A stretch of DNA of 64,000 nt, from assembly GCF_019279795.1 (NCBI RefSeq), contig NC_056750.1:825865854-825929853 (forward strand). The letters run 5' to 3'. This stretch comes from Protopterus annectens (taxonomy: Eukaryota; Chordata; Ceratodontiformes; Protopteridae). The notes under the pieces were generated by a model. The model was not told the origin of the DNA. It searched no databases and saw only the letters and a program-made list of their open reading frames with translations. Of the stretch, positions 45,132 to 56,130 are shown piece after piece; the stretch's first letter is position 1; each line of letters starts with the position of its first letter. Position numbers and translations under genes: made by a program.

Positions 45132-46570
45132 GTGGAATCTTCCTCTGTCCAGCCTATGCTGGGTGCTTCTCCTGAGGTTGTTACAAACCTGGAGGCTCGC
45201 TCGGCTGTGTTATTGGATTTCTCTGCCATGTCCAGGTTGGAGGCAGGCGCTGATCAGGCGGGCAGCACATCCGATGAGGCTTTGCAGGCACCCATTTCAG
45301 ATGTTCAGGGGGAACCATGGTTCATTGTTTCAAGGAGGGGTTCCGTAGATTCTTTTAGGGAAGAAGCTCATACTACGGTTGTCGAATGCCATCCTGAGTC
45401 AAAGCCTTCTCAATTTTCAGGGGCAGACGTTCCCTTAAGAAAGAAACAGAAACTAAACATGTTTCTTCTGCTCCTAGGGATCCACAAAATGAGTGTCAGG
45501 TTATTTAATGCTTTACTATCATTAAGGCCACCTCAAGAGTTTCTGATCCTGCTCCCCTTTGGTCCTCTTCTCCACTTAAAAGCCCCAGGGAACTGAACTC
45601 TTCTGAAGAAGAGTTGGATTCTGATGAAGACTCCCTTACTTATTCTAACCAGATTCCTTCTCCTTTAGACTATGGGTCTGAGAAGGAGGAATCTAATAGC
45701 CCAGATACTCCTGAGGAAATTTCCTTTAGGGACACAATCTCTAGGATGGTGGAATTTTTTAAGTGGGATCGTGCCCATAAAACGTACTATGAGTTACTGC
45801 AGATGGAGTCTACTAAACATGCAGCTATTCCTCCTGTTTTGGCTACTTTACTGGATGTTTTTTCAATGCCTCTAAAGCACCCGATTCTTTGCCCCTTGCT
45901 CCCAAGAAGCCCGATAGGTTTATGCCTGAGGATTGTCTCTTTTTGTTTAAATGTCCTGCTGCTGACATCTCTGTAGTGTCTGTAGCCTCTGATAAGCCAT
46001 CTCAATTGATCACTTCACCAAGTTACTGCCTTCTAACAAGGACAGCAGAACTATGCACAGGCTGGGTAAGAAGGTTTATACTTCAGCTATCTTAGCTTTT
46101 AGGGCAATTAACTATCCCATATATCTAGGTATGTGTTGGCTCTTCTTTCTCAGGCTTATCAGCTTTTTTCTGATCTTCCAGACTCTGAAATTAAATTTTC
46201 TCCTCTTTCCTTGCTAGGGACTTCCTGTCAAGTAGTTTATCATTCAATCAAGTGTATTTATTATACAGCATATTCCCCTTGTAGGGCTGCTGCTTTTGGC
46301 TCATTGATGAGGAGGTATTGCTGGCTTAGGCTTCAACCTTTACCTGATGATATCAAGGCTAAGTTGATGAATTCTCCTCTGGATAATAAACTTTTGTTTG
46401 GGGAAGTGGCTACTTATTCAAGTGTGGACATCCTGTCCTCTTTTTATGGGCATTCCTCAGCTTCCTCAGGAACAACTTCCTTTTTTCCCAGAGGTTCTTC
46501 GAGATCTTTTGTCTCAGGGTACTATTCAATAGGTGCCTATATCCCAAAGGGGGAAGAGATTTAATTCAAG
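45132..46570 (+). pseudogene. DIRS-D gag-like protein
   Basis: Frame 45132-45596 is Ser/Ala/Glu-rich; 45614-45976 is acidic, then reads FRDTISRMVEFFKWD and PPVLATLLDVFSMPLK, paralleling copy E (LREHFQWE, then PPVLDVVEDVFLE). 46133-46564 continues with PLPDDIKAKLMNSPLDNKLLFGE, again as in copy E (DHVKSKLLDAPLHKDNFFG). Two or three frameshifts. The head with Cys residues lies upstream at about 44890-45010 (minor Cys traces). It would form the particle core. Confidence 0.7.
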
Positions 46571-46579
46571 CATGTTTCT

Positions 46580-47220
46580 AATGCCCAGAAAAAAGGATAC
46601 TTAGAAAACAATTCTAGACCTCTCTCATCTAGACACTTTTCTGAAGGTGCCTTCCTTTCAGATGTTGTCCCTTCAGTCTCTGTTTTCTCTCTTGCTCCCT
46701 CAGGCCTTTCTGGTGTCCTTGGATCTCAAGGATGCTTATCTCCATATTATGATCCATCCTCTTTTCAGGAATATTTTGTGTTTCTCTGTTGTTTCCTGGG
46801 ATTTTCAGTTCTGTGCTTTTCCCTTTGGTCTTTGTACTGCCCCAAGGGTGTTCACCAAATGTCTTGCTCCAATGATTGCTTTTTGCAGGCTTCAAGGGAT
46901 CCAAATATTTCTTTACTTGGATAACCTGCTGATTCATTCATCCTCTCCGGAGGTCCTTTTACAAAATCTTTATTTTGCCATTTCTATTCTTCAGAGCCTG
47001 GGGTTCATGATAAACTTCAAAAAGTCTTCTCTAACTCCTTCTCAGGATCATGTCTTTCTGGGTTGCAGTGCCAATGCTGGCATCCCTGCTTCCTCCAAAG
47101 GTCTTAACTCTCATTTCTTACTTTCAGACTCATCTTTCCCTGGACTCCATTACAGCCAGGGAGTTTCTGAGAGCTCTGGGTTTCATGGCTTCCACCATTC
47201 TGATAATCCCTCTGGCTAAA
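46580..47220 (+). pseudogene. DIRS-D reverse transcriptase
   Basis: The frame 46647-47219 is nearly continuous: FLVSLDLKDAYLHIMIHPLF (palm Asp), FCAFPFGLCTAPRVFTKCLA, catalytic YLDN in place of YLDD at 46914-46925, LGFMINFKKSSLTPSQDHVF and LGC. The start (VPKGEEI, then a QVRKKDT-like part) lies in other frames at 46550-46640. The second catalytic Asp is Asn, so activity is doubtful even apart from frameshifts. Confidence 0.8.
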
Positions 47221-47239
47221 CTCCACATGGGCAGTGGTT

Positions 47240-47999
47240 TCTGAAGTTGGTGTGGCTTCAACATTTGCATCCTCTAGACTTTACAGTTCTTCTTCTTCCT
47301 GGTCTCAAGAATAAACTTCTGTGGTGGATTCAGCAGTTGTCTCTGAATCCAGGGCTCCCTTTTCACCCCCTCTTCCCCTCTCAGGATCTGTTCACAGATG
47401 CCTCAGATGTCAGATGGGGAGCAACTTTTGGATCCCTGAAGGTACAGGGAGTGTGGTCACCTCATCAGCAGAAGGAGCACATCAACATCAAAGAGATGAG
47501 AGGTCTTCTGCTGGCTCTTCTGGCCTTTCATCCTCTTTTCCCTCTTGGGCCTCTCAAGGTGTTGACAGACAATACCACAGTTATGTGGTATATCAACAAG
47601 CAGGGGGAAGCAGATCTTACCTTCTTTGCTGGCTGGCACTTCTGGTATGGGATCCTGCTGTCAAGTATCAAGTGACTCTTCAGGCAGTTCATATTCCTTC
47701 AGATTAGAACATTGTGGCAGATACTCTGAGCAGGTCCTTCACTCAGTCCCATGAATGGATGCTTCACAGGGAGGTGTTTCTGGGTATTGTTCACCAGTGG
47801 GGTACTCCTCAAATAGATCTGTTTGCCTCCCCTCTGAACAATAAACTTCCTCTGTTTTGTGCCAGAGTCCCAGGTCCTCTGGTGTGGAAGGTGGACACCC
47901 TCTCATTTTCTTGGAAGGGGTTGTTTCATTATGAATTCCCTCCCTTTCCTCTCATTCAGAAAGTCCTATTCAAGAGTCAAGAGGATGCTCTGAAAATCT
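47240..47999 (+). pseudogene. DIRS-D RNase H and linker
   Basis: Frame 47247-47675: LFTDASDVRWGATFGSLKVQ (Asp 1), HINIKEMRGLLLALLAF (Glu), VLTDNTTVMWYINKQGE (Asp 2). After a shift, 47714-48001 reads ADTLSRSFTQSHEWMLHREV, then GTPQIDLFASPLNNKLP, the conserved stretch that follows RNase H in DIRS polyproteins. Active-site residues are present; a single frameshift near 47640-47710 separates the halves. Confidence 0.8.
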
Positions 48000-48156
48000 A
48001 GTTGGTGGTTCACTTTTGGCCACGACAGCACTGGTTCCCTCTACTTCTGAATCTAGCCAAGGGTAATCATCACAAATTACCTCACAGAGTGGATCTACTC
48101 ACACAAGACTAGGGATCTCTCATCCATCCCCACCTGTTCACACTTCAGCTGACACT

Positions 48157-49186
48157 GTGGGTGATAGGGTTTTGATTCCTCACAGACAGCTTTTTTCTAA
48201 GGATGTGCTGCAGATCCTGCAGGAGGCCAAGAAACCTACTACTTGGAAATCCTATTTATCCAGCAGGAAGAGTTTTTCTATCTGGTGTCTGTCTCATAAC
48301 CTGGACCCACTTACTGTGAATGTTCCTTTGTCCTCTATTATTTATGTGAGTTGCTCAATGCTGGTTTGGCCTAGTCTTCTATTAAGGCCCACTTATCAGC
48401 TCTTTCTGCTTGTCTTCCTTTAACTCCTCCTTTAGCTTCTAGATTTGATGCTAAGCAATTTCTTAAAAGTGTCCTTAATATCAGACCTCCCAGGAAGCCT
48501 GTTCCTCCTCCCTGGGATCTTAATTTTGTTCTGGAGAAATTGACTCGGGCTTCCTTTGAGCCTGCTGCTTCAGTTTCCTTGCAACATTGTTCTTGGAAGA
48601 CTGTTCTTTTGTTAGCTCTTACTTCTGCCAGACAAGTGTCTAAGTTGCAAGCCCTTATGGCTTGTCTGCCTTTTTTGATATTCCATGAGGACAGAGTGTC
48701 CTTGTTTACTAATCCTTCTTTTATGCCTAATGAACTGTCCCTTAATCAGTCGATTCATTTGCCAACATTTTCCCCTCTCCACAGTCGGACAGTGAGGTGG
48801 TGCTGCATTCTTTGGATGTGCAGAGACAGTCCAGATTTTATTTGGATAAGACTATTGCTATCAGAAAATCTGACCAGTTATTTGTTTACTTTTATCCTAG
48901 GTTTTTAGGATTAGCTGTTTCCAAGCAAACTACTTCTACTTAGATTTCAAAGGCTATTTCTTTGTTACACTTTTCATGGTGAGAGCCTTCCTTCTTCTGT
49001 AAAGGCTCATTCTAGTAGAGCTGTGGCTTCTGCTAGTGCTTCTTTCAAGGGCTCAGACACTAATTCTGTTCTTGATGTAGCTACCTGGACTACTGTGCAT
49101 ACTTTTACCAAACACTACAAGTTGGATGGTATCTCCAGAGCTAGAGCCGGTGTTGCTAATGCCATTCTTCATGGCTTCTTATAAGG
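48157..49186 (+). pseudogene. DIRS-D tyrosine recombinase
   Basis: Blocks: LQEAKKPTTWKSYLSSRKSF and FSIWCLSHNLDP (N-terminal core-binding part, 48190-48310), PPWDLNFVLEKLTRASFEP (48512-48560), ALTSARQVSKLQALM with the first catalytic Arg at about 48631, VLHSLDVQRQSRFY (48800-48840), the H-x-x-R motif HSSR at 49008-49019, and TWTTVHTFTKHYKLD with the Tyr near 49120. Frameshifts at 48420, 48520, 48790 and 48940. Integrates cDNA circles without a transposase-type nuclease. Confidence 0.8.
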
Positions 49187-49199
49187 CTGTACTGTTGCT

Positions 49200-49650
49200 T
49201 CCTCCTCCCAAGTTTCTTCTTGACCTTTGGCCTCTCCCATATGTAATGAATACTGCAGCAGCGAATGTAAGGACATAGTATAGTTGTGTAAAGGATTACC
49301 ATAATGGTAGATGTCCTTGCCTTTACCGCTGCAGTATCACTCCAGCTCTCCATCCCCCTATTTTTTTTTCCTTCCTAGATGTACAGGTTCTCTATTTTCC
49401 CCTTGGACTGGTATTTCTACTGGGGCAATAAGTTCTGAGGATGGTAAGTCTGAACATCACATTTATGCCCTACGCTATGCAAGGAGCATTTGGCTGACAT
49501 TCAGCCTACCTGAAAGCAATGGTAGGCTTTGGTAGACTGGCTTGCCATCGGGCTTCCATGGCAGGGAATCCTATATGTAATGAATACTGCAGTAGTGAAA
49601 GCAAGGACATCTACTATTATGGTAAGATTTTACACAACTGTACTTTTTTT
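49200..49650. repeat. DIRS-D right end: internal complementary region and terminal repeat
   Basis: 49235-49345 holds one inverted block (GTAATGAATACTGCAGCAGC, then ATGGTAGATGTCCTTGCC). About 200 bp later the terminal repeat follows (49555-49650: TGTAATGAATACTGCAGTAG, then GGTAAGATTTTACACAACTG). Copy C shows the same layout with TACACAACTGTAC at its end (44340). Confidence 0.8.
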
Positions 49651-50150
49651 AGGTATCAATCACACAAAACTGCAAGGTTTAGGTATGGGACTATGGACTT
49701 GTGCATCATACATAAACTAGTGCATGCATCCAAGTTATCTTGTGAAGCTTTCAGTGAAATATACCAGTAGTCATACAAACTACATAATATGAGATATCAA
49801 GGATAAATCAGCAAGGAATTGTACATATTTAATTTGCAAATACACTCTGAGTGAGGACTGTTCCTTTAAATAAATAATAAGTGTGGACTGTGAGGCATGT
49901 GCCCAAGGCTGAAATCATCTTATGATGTCTCTCATCTGGTGTATCCAAATGTACTATCCCCAGCTGTTACTGTTTCTCATGTATGGTGTCTCACATCTGG
50001 TGTATCCAAATGTACTGTCCCCAGCTGTTACTGTACCTCATGTGTCATTTCTCTTAAGTGGTGTACCCACACATACTATCCCCAGCTGTTACTGTACCTC
50101 ATGTACGGTGTCTCTCACCTGGTGTACCAACATACACTATTCCTGGCTAT
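49651..50150. repeat. Non-coding with a 61-bp tandem repeat (49926-50150)
   Basis: 49651-49925 has no recognised feature. From 49926, about four copies of a 61-bp unit follow, each with CTGGTGTATCCAAATGTACT-like sequence, then CCCCAGCTGTTACTGT and CTCATGT. The first two copies are nearly identical and the last two diverged. It abuts the CR1-c 3' end. Confidence 0.85.
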
Positions 50151-50347
50151 TGGAGATAGGATTATAGGATCAAAGGAGGTTACTAGACAAATGCCCCTGG
50201 GGCCCTTACAAGCCTAGCTAAGAGTTTATCCCCAAAAAAGAAATCTCAGTTAGCACCTGCCACCCCTATCAATGAGGGACACAGATGGAACCCCTGGGAC
50301 AAATTTGTGGTTTCCCATCCACTCTTCAAGGTTGCGCTTGAAGAGGG

Positions 50348-53300
50348 TCAATGAGGTGTGACATGTATGGGAAGTCTATTCCAGAGACGGGGCAGCCTCT
50401 TGGAGACAAGCTTGTCTCTCCAGTAGGTTTTGTTGATGTTGCATATTAGATTTAGGCCTTTTGAGCAGGTAATGCGCAAGGAGTTAGACTTACAGATATA
50501 GGGCAGGATCTGATATTGCCTTGTAGGTGAGACACCAGTCACCTCTGAGCAATCTGTACAATACCAAGTAGGGTGATAGTAATTTGAGCCTGTTCACATA
50601 GGACAGATGTTGGAGGCCATGGATTCTCTTTGTGAGATATTTCTGTGGCATTTTCAGTTGGTGCAGGTGTTTGGAGAGGTACATACCAAACTGGGCATTA
50701 TACTCAATTATTGGCCTAATGGGGGAGGAGTACAAAGAGGTAATAACCTCTTTTTCTTGGATGCAATCCCTTTACTTATAAGGTGAACCAATTAAAAGGG
50801 TTTTCTGACCACTGCCTCCACATGATGGTCAAATGTGAGACTGTTGTCAACCTGAGTACCCAGGTCTCTTACCACAGGCTGTGTGCTTAAGGGGTTGCCA
50901 TTTATGTGATAAATCAATAGAGGCTGTGTTTTAGCCGAATGGTATGATAGCACATTTTTTGCATTTAACTTATGGCCATGACTTTGGCACCAGTCATTTG
51001 TTGCTGTGAGACCCTCTTGTAATATGTTAACATCATTTGGGGAGTCAATGACAGCACCCAACTTACAGTCATCCACAAGCTTGGTCAACCACATGCCCTT
51101 TGTCTTTGCCTGGACTTCTGAGAAGTAGATGCCAAACAGTAAGGGTCCCAGCACAGATCCCTGGGGAATACCACTACTGACAGGTCTGCTGTTGGAGATG
51201 GAGACACCTATTTTGACCTTGTGGGTCCCATCGGTGAGCTAGTTGGCCACCCAATTGATGAGACAGAGATTTATGCCAAGTTGTGTTAGCTTTTTGATGA
51301 TGCCTGAGTGGGAGATTGTGTCAAATGCCTTGGCCAAGTCAAGGTAAGCCGTATGTACTGACATTCCCTCATCCAGGGCCTTGGTGACAGTCTCAAAGAA
51401 GTCAACTAGGTTCAACAGGCATGATCTCCCCTTGACAAATCTGAACTGGGTGGAGTTGAGTGCTTGGAGATTGCCTATGTCTTGTTTATGAGATCCATAA
51501 TAATATGCTCCATGGCTTTACAGATCAGACTTGTCAAGCTAATGAGGAAATAGTTTCCAGGGTCAGTAGTGGCACCACTTTACCACTTTTGTGCAAGGGG
51601 ATTTCAATGGCAGTTCTCCACTCTTCTGGAATGAAGCCTTTACTTAGGCTGTGGTTGAATAGGGTGCTCAATGGCGAAGCTAGTTCTTGCTGGAGATGAT
51701 GCAGAATACAGCCTGGGATACTATCAGGTCCCATGGAAGCTGTATTCTTTGTCTTGGATAGGGCCTTTAACACTTGATCTATGGATATGTGAGGTGTGAG
51801 ACAAGTATCGGGGATGTTGAATGGTCCTTTGCGAGGGATAGGGGGTGAAGTTTGCTCTGAACCTATCTGCTAGCAGGTTGTCTAAGTCAACAGGATTAGT
51901 CTAAGTGGTACTGTTAAGTACTAATTTGGAACAAAACTGGGCTTTGCCATGGAGGTTCCTGACGTAACTGAAGAAGGCTTTGTGGTTTCCCTTTGTTTTG
52001 GAGGCTATTTTCAATTCATAATTGTCTTTAGAGGTTTTCAGTAGTGATCTAATTTGCTTGCTGAGGCTGAGGAGGGAGTTTTCCAATTTGGAGTTTGTTC
52101 CTTTTTACCTGTGGACAACAGTTCCTTCCTTTTGTTGTAAAGCCTGTTGATCAAGGATGCCCACCAGACAGGTTTGTGTTTCCTTGAGGAGCAGGTTTTA
52201 ACTCTGTTGGGTATGGCTGATTCCATGCAGTTGTACAGGTGTTTGTATACTGCATTGGTGTACTGTTCAGCATAGTTGTCTGCATCCTCTGAGAGGGCAG
52301 TGGTGTGAAGCTACTGATACCCTCCCTTAGGAGGTTGTAGTCAGCTTTTGAGAAGTTTTTTAGCCTAGTTATGACTGGGGGGGGGGGGGGTTGGGTGGGA
52401 TAGAAACTTCGAATGAAACAGACAGATGATCTGATCTCCCCAGGGAAGAACATACTATGGGAGTGGTGCAGCGGTCACCCGTGTTGGTGAGAACCAAGTC
52501 CAGAATATTATCTCCCCTTGTGGGGGATGAGACGAACTGGTCTAGTGTGTTAGAACTGATGAAGTCAAGGGATTGTTGGGTGAGTACATTACTGCAGGAA
52601 TAGTTCACTCAGTCTATGGTGGGGTAGGTGAATAGTTCACTCAGTTTATGGTGGGGTAGGTGAATAGTTCACTCAGTCTATGGTGGGGTAGGTGAATAGT
52701 TCACTCAGTCTATGGTGGGGTAGGTGAATAGTTCACTCAGTTTATGGTGGGGTAGGTGAATAGTTCACTCAGTTTATGGTGGGGTAGGTGAATAGTTCAC
52801 TCAGTTTATGGTGGGGTAGGTGAATAGTTCACTCAGTTTATGGTGGGGTAGGTGAATAGTTCACTCAGTTTATGGTGGGGTAGGTGAATAGTTCACTCAG
52901 TCTATGGTGGGGTAGGTGAATAGTTCACTCAGTCTATGGTGGGGTAGGTGAATAGTTCACTCAGTCTTTGGTGGGGTAGGTGAATAGTTCACTCAGTCTT
53001 TGGTGGGGTAGGTGAATAGTTCACTCAGTCTATGGTGGGGTAGGTGAATAGTTCACTCAGTTTATGGTGGGGTAGGTGAATAGTTCACTCAGTCTATGGT
53101 GGGGTAGGTGAATAGTTCACTCAGTTTATGGTGGGGTAGGTGAATAGTTCACTCAGTTTATGGTGGGGTAGGTGAATAGTTCACTCAGTCTATGGTGGGG
53201 TAGGTGAATAGTTCACTCAGTCTTTGGTGGGGTAGGTGAATAGTTCACTCAGTCTTTGGTGGGGTAGGTGAATAGTTCACTCAGTCTATGGTGGGGTAGG

Positions 53301-53965
53301 TGAATAGTTCACTCAGTCTATGGTGGGGTAGGTGAATAGTTCACTCAGTTTATGGTGGGGTAGGTGAATAGTTCACTCAGTTTATGGTGGGGTAGTTGAA
53401 GTTACCAAGGATCAGGGTGTAAGAGGCTACCTTTATGGAGTCAAGTAGGTCCAGGTAGGAGGATTGGGTGTCCTGAGTCATGGAGTGGGGGGGGGGGTCT
53501 ATAGCTGCGTATAACTTGGATGGATGTCTTGTCAACTGTCAGTTGCACCTGGAGTAGTTCCAGTGTGTCATGTGGGCAAACCATTCTGGAGGTGTGCTTG
53601 TCCTTAATGAAGTTAAAGACTCCACCACCATTAGTCTTTCTGACCTCATTTTGGGGTCAGAAAGTGTGGAATAGGGTATAGCCTGGTAAGGCATGGGTGC
53701 TCTCTGCAGCCCTGAACCAAGTTATTGTGACCGCACAGACATAGGCATCTTCCAGTCTGAGGAGAGCCTCCAGTGAGTTCATTTCCAGGTTAAGGCTCCT
53801 AGTGTTAAGCAGCATGACCTTCAATTTGCTTTTTGACAGATCTTTTCTGTTGGAAGATTTGTCTTTGGGACATAGCCTAAAAAAGGCACAATGGGAGAAG
53901 CAAGAGCCTTGGCCAGGATCCATAATCCCAGTGGTGACATTTGGAGGCCATCTCTGGCAAAGCAT
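50348..53965 (-). pseudogene. CR1-c ORF2: endonuclease and RT, interrupted by a minisatellite
   Basis: Endonuclease: MLLNTRSLNLEMNSLEALLR and TWFRAAESTHALPGY (53860-53660), broken GGGVFNFI (53640-53600), GNFNYPTIN near 53400, minisatellite, then NYSCSNVLTQQSLDFISSNT and LDLVLTN and SDHLSV (52608-52430). The linker is at 52226-51900 (KPVWWASLINRLYNKRKELL). RT: KTKNTASMGPDSIPGCILHH (51760-51700), [31 protein letters not shown], and a catalytic motif LVDD near 51083-51072 in place of FADD. The C-terminal part is at 50735-50348. Several frameshifts. The Asn in GNFN replaces the usual Asp of GDFN. Confidence 0.8.
52598..53396. repeat. 32-bp minisatellite, about 25 copies, inside CR1-c ORF2
   Basis: Unit AATAGTTCACTCAGTCTATG plus GTGGGGTAGGTG. 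Variants differ at two sites (TCTATGG, TTTATGG, TCTTTGG). On the minus strand the unit encodes the CR1 nuclease piece YPTI(D/N)-stop-VNYS, equivalent to YPTINWENYS of CR1-b at 4161-4190, so the array grew from coding sequence. 799 bp is 25 units. 32 is not a multiple of three, so each unit shifts the frame. Confidence 0.97.
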
Positions 53966-54165
53966 TGAGGCCTGTCAACCATGTCTTCCCAGTCAGATAG
54001 ATACTGGATCCCCTTGGAAAGACACCAAAAAGTAAGCCAATTGTTGAAGTCAATTATTTTTTTTTTTGGTATTGTGGTATCATTCTTGGTGAAAGTAGGA
54101 TGCTGCTTAGGGTTAGGGTCGTACCTGCCTGAGACACAGACTCTGAGAGATCAATTATATTGCAT

Positions 54166-54503
54166 CTGTACCCATTTTCACAAATTTAGTGTTGATGTTC
54201 TTCGTGTTTCACTGTTGCAGTCATCACATTTGGGTTATCCCTGCTAGGGTAGCCCTCGGCCAGCCTGAATACCAGAGGCTTAGTATTTATGCATCGGTTG
54301 CTGTTGCTTCAGGACTGACGTCAGGTCATCAGTAGTAAGGCAGCCGATGCTGTTACATCAGTCATTCTTGCCATGGAGACCGAAGCAGAAGCAGTTTGCA
54401 GTAGTGCTGGTCAGCCACTACCTGAGTTTCATTTTCTGAAATGAAGCTGAAGTCTTCTAAAGCTAAGTACCCCATTGGGAAAACTTTTTTCTTGCAGTAA
54501 CCA
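54166..54503. other. Non-coding: 5' leader of DIRS-E and junction with CR1-c
   Basis: No ORF. Short complementary blocks GCATCGG (54291) and CCGATGC (54344) flank a possible stem. It probably belongs to the left end of DIRS-E; no counterpart of a terminal repeat was recognised at the right end near 58960-59040. Confidence 0.4.
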
Positions 54504-56130
54504 ATGTCAGAAAAAGTTAACATTTGTCTCGCCTGTGGAAAGCAAATACCACACCGAGACTTTCATTCTTACTGCATCTCTTGCTTAGGTCCAAACCACA
54601 ACATCCCTCATTGTTGCTTCTGTGCTTTGTTCAACACCAGAACTATACATCATCGGGACCTTATTGTCGCTAGATATTTTCGCTTACAGTCCTTGAATTC
54701 TGATATGGCTTCAGTAAGCCATATAACAGCAGATCTTCTGAAAAAACATAAAGATAAAGACAGAGACAGACTGCAGAGGTCCAAACCTACCGATGATGCT
54801 TCTGTTAAGCTAGTCATCAGTTCTCCGGTCCTCAGTGAAGTGCTTTTGCAGCCCCTAATCCCTACTTCTGCAGATTTGCAGGCTTCTGCTGAGACCCTTT
54901 CAGAGTCCAGTAAGCCGCAAAACTCTTCTTCGACTAAGGATCCTGTGGTCATCTCTACCTTGGATGGGTCTGGAGCCACTGAGCAGTCACCGGTTTCCAA
55001 GGAAGTCCTTTGCCCTACCGATTCTCGACACAAACTGACGACTTCCTTCATGGCTACCATCTTTCAAAAACTACCGAGCTTCTTAGGCCCAGGTTATGAA
55101 CCACACCCAAGAAACCAATGACCCAATCTCAGGTACCTGCTTTCTTCCCTCAGTTCCAAATGCTTAAAATGGCAGAAGACCTTATCATGCTGATCAGGGG
55201 AAGCCAAGCTACCCCTTCCAAAAGAAAAAGAGATCTGTCCCCTGTAGTTTAGTCTGACTCTGATGTATCTGAGTATGAAGAAATGCAACCCCTCTGTGCT
55301 TATGAGGATTTTGATGCAGAGGATTCCATTCATTCAGCCTCTCCCCCAGATGATTTTTCCTTGGGGAAACCCTTCACACCTTAAGGGAACACTTCCAATG
55401 GGAAAGTCAGGACTACCCTCAGTCTAAAAAGAGACTCAGGGAATTCTTAGATCATCCACAGCACAGACCCCTGGCCATTCCCCCAGTCCTGGATGTTGTG
55501 GAGGATGTTTTCCTGGAATCAAGCTTGACTCCTGACACCCTCCCTCCTGCACCCAGAAAACCAGACAGGTATTACAGACTCCCTGACTCACACAAATGTC
55601 TTTTTAAAAATCCTACTGCTGACCCTGAGGTAATTACTCAAGGGCCTAAAGGAATTAAAGCAACTTCTGCTAAGAATCCCACCCCCTCAGATAAGGATTC
55701 CCGAGCACTAGACAGATGGGGTAAAAAAGTATACATCTCAGCTACTCTTGCTATCAGAGCACTAAATTGTCAGTTCCATATGCTAAAATTTCAGCAACAT
55801 ACTCTGGAACTCATCAAAGAAAAATGTTTACCTTTCCTGCTTGTGCAGAATCTAAGGAGTTACAAGAGTTAATGCATTCTGCAAGTCAAGTAACTAAACA
55901 CACCTTGCACTGTGGTTTTGACACCCTAGAGGCTTCATGCAGGGCAGCAGTCACTGGTTCTGTCCTTAGAAGGCATGCATGGCTTAAGGAAGAGCCCTTG
56001 CTAGATCATGTTAAATCTAAATTGTTGGATGCGCCCTTGCACAAAGACAACTTCTTTGGCACTAAGGCAGCAGAGGTCTTAAAAAAAGATAGAAGAAAAA
56101 GCAAAATCTATGCAGACAGTTAAGGATTTC
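54504..56130 (+). pseudogene. DIRS-E gag-like protein
   Basis: The ATG at 54504 starts a 205-codon frame. The head has several Cys/His residues (CLACGKQIPHRDFHSYCISC, then HCCFCALF), a zinc-binding region shared with copies A and B. A Lys-rich stretch and a Ser/Thr-rich region follow. After frame changes come an acidic segment (55255-55340), PPVLDVVEDVFLESSLTPDT (55480), ISATLAIRALNCQFHMLKF (55738) and SKLLDAPLHKDNFFGTKAAE (56010-56080). At least three frameshifts or stops (55122, 55250, 55870). Confidence 0.75.

Larger units (their letters stand above)
44525..49650 (+). mobile_element. DIRS-type retrotransposon copy D, the most complete
   Basis: About 5.1 kb with gag (45130-46570), RT (46580-47220), RNase H (47370-47990), tyrosine recombinase (48157-49186) and terminal repeats. 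The left end (44525-44600: CACTGCTGCAGTATTCATTA, then GGGATTCCCTGCCA) is the complement of the right end (49545-49615: TGGCAGGGAATCC, then TAATGAATACTGCAGTAGTG). Such inverted ends, plus the inner copy at 49235-49345, are the hallmark of DIRS elements. The outer 50 or so bases of the left end appear lost. Frames are interrupted a few times only. Confidence 0.85.
50151..54165 (-). mobile_element. CR1-type LINE, copy CR1-c (5'-truncated in ORF1)
   Basis: Minus strand, 4 kb. The 3' end at 50151-50280 has the CR1 terminal block (GGCTTGTAAGGGCCCCAGGG on the minus strand) and a short ATCCTAT repeat tail. ORF2 is at 53965-50348; the ORF1 C-terminus (NNWLTFW, then DWEDMVDRPQCFARDG) is at 54110-53900. 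Truncated at about 54165. A 32-bp minisatellite has expanded inside the endonuclease coding region. Confidence 0.8.

Noticed and set aside
46629..46937. Minus-strand Lys/Glu-rich ORF of 102 codons
   Set aside because: Antisense shadow of the well-supported DIRS-D reverse transcriptase.
52598..53396. CRISPR array or satellite centromere
   Set aside because: Pure head-to-tail 32-bp units without spacers, derived from CR1 coding sequence; a local minisatellite.
54650..55060. Minus-strand 136-codon ORF
   Set aside because: Antisense of DIRS-E gag, whose Cys-rich head has homologues in the other copies.
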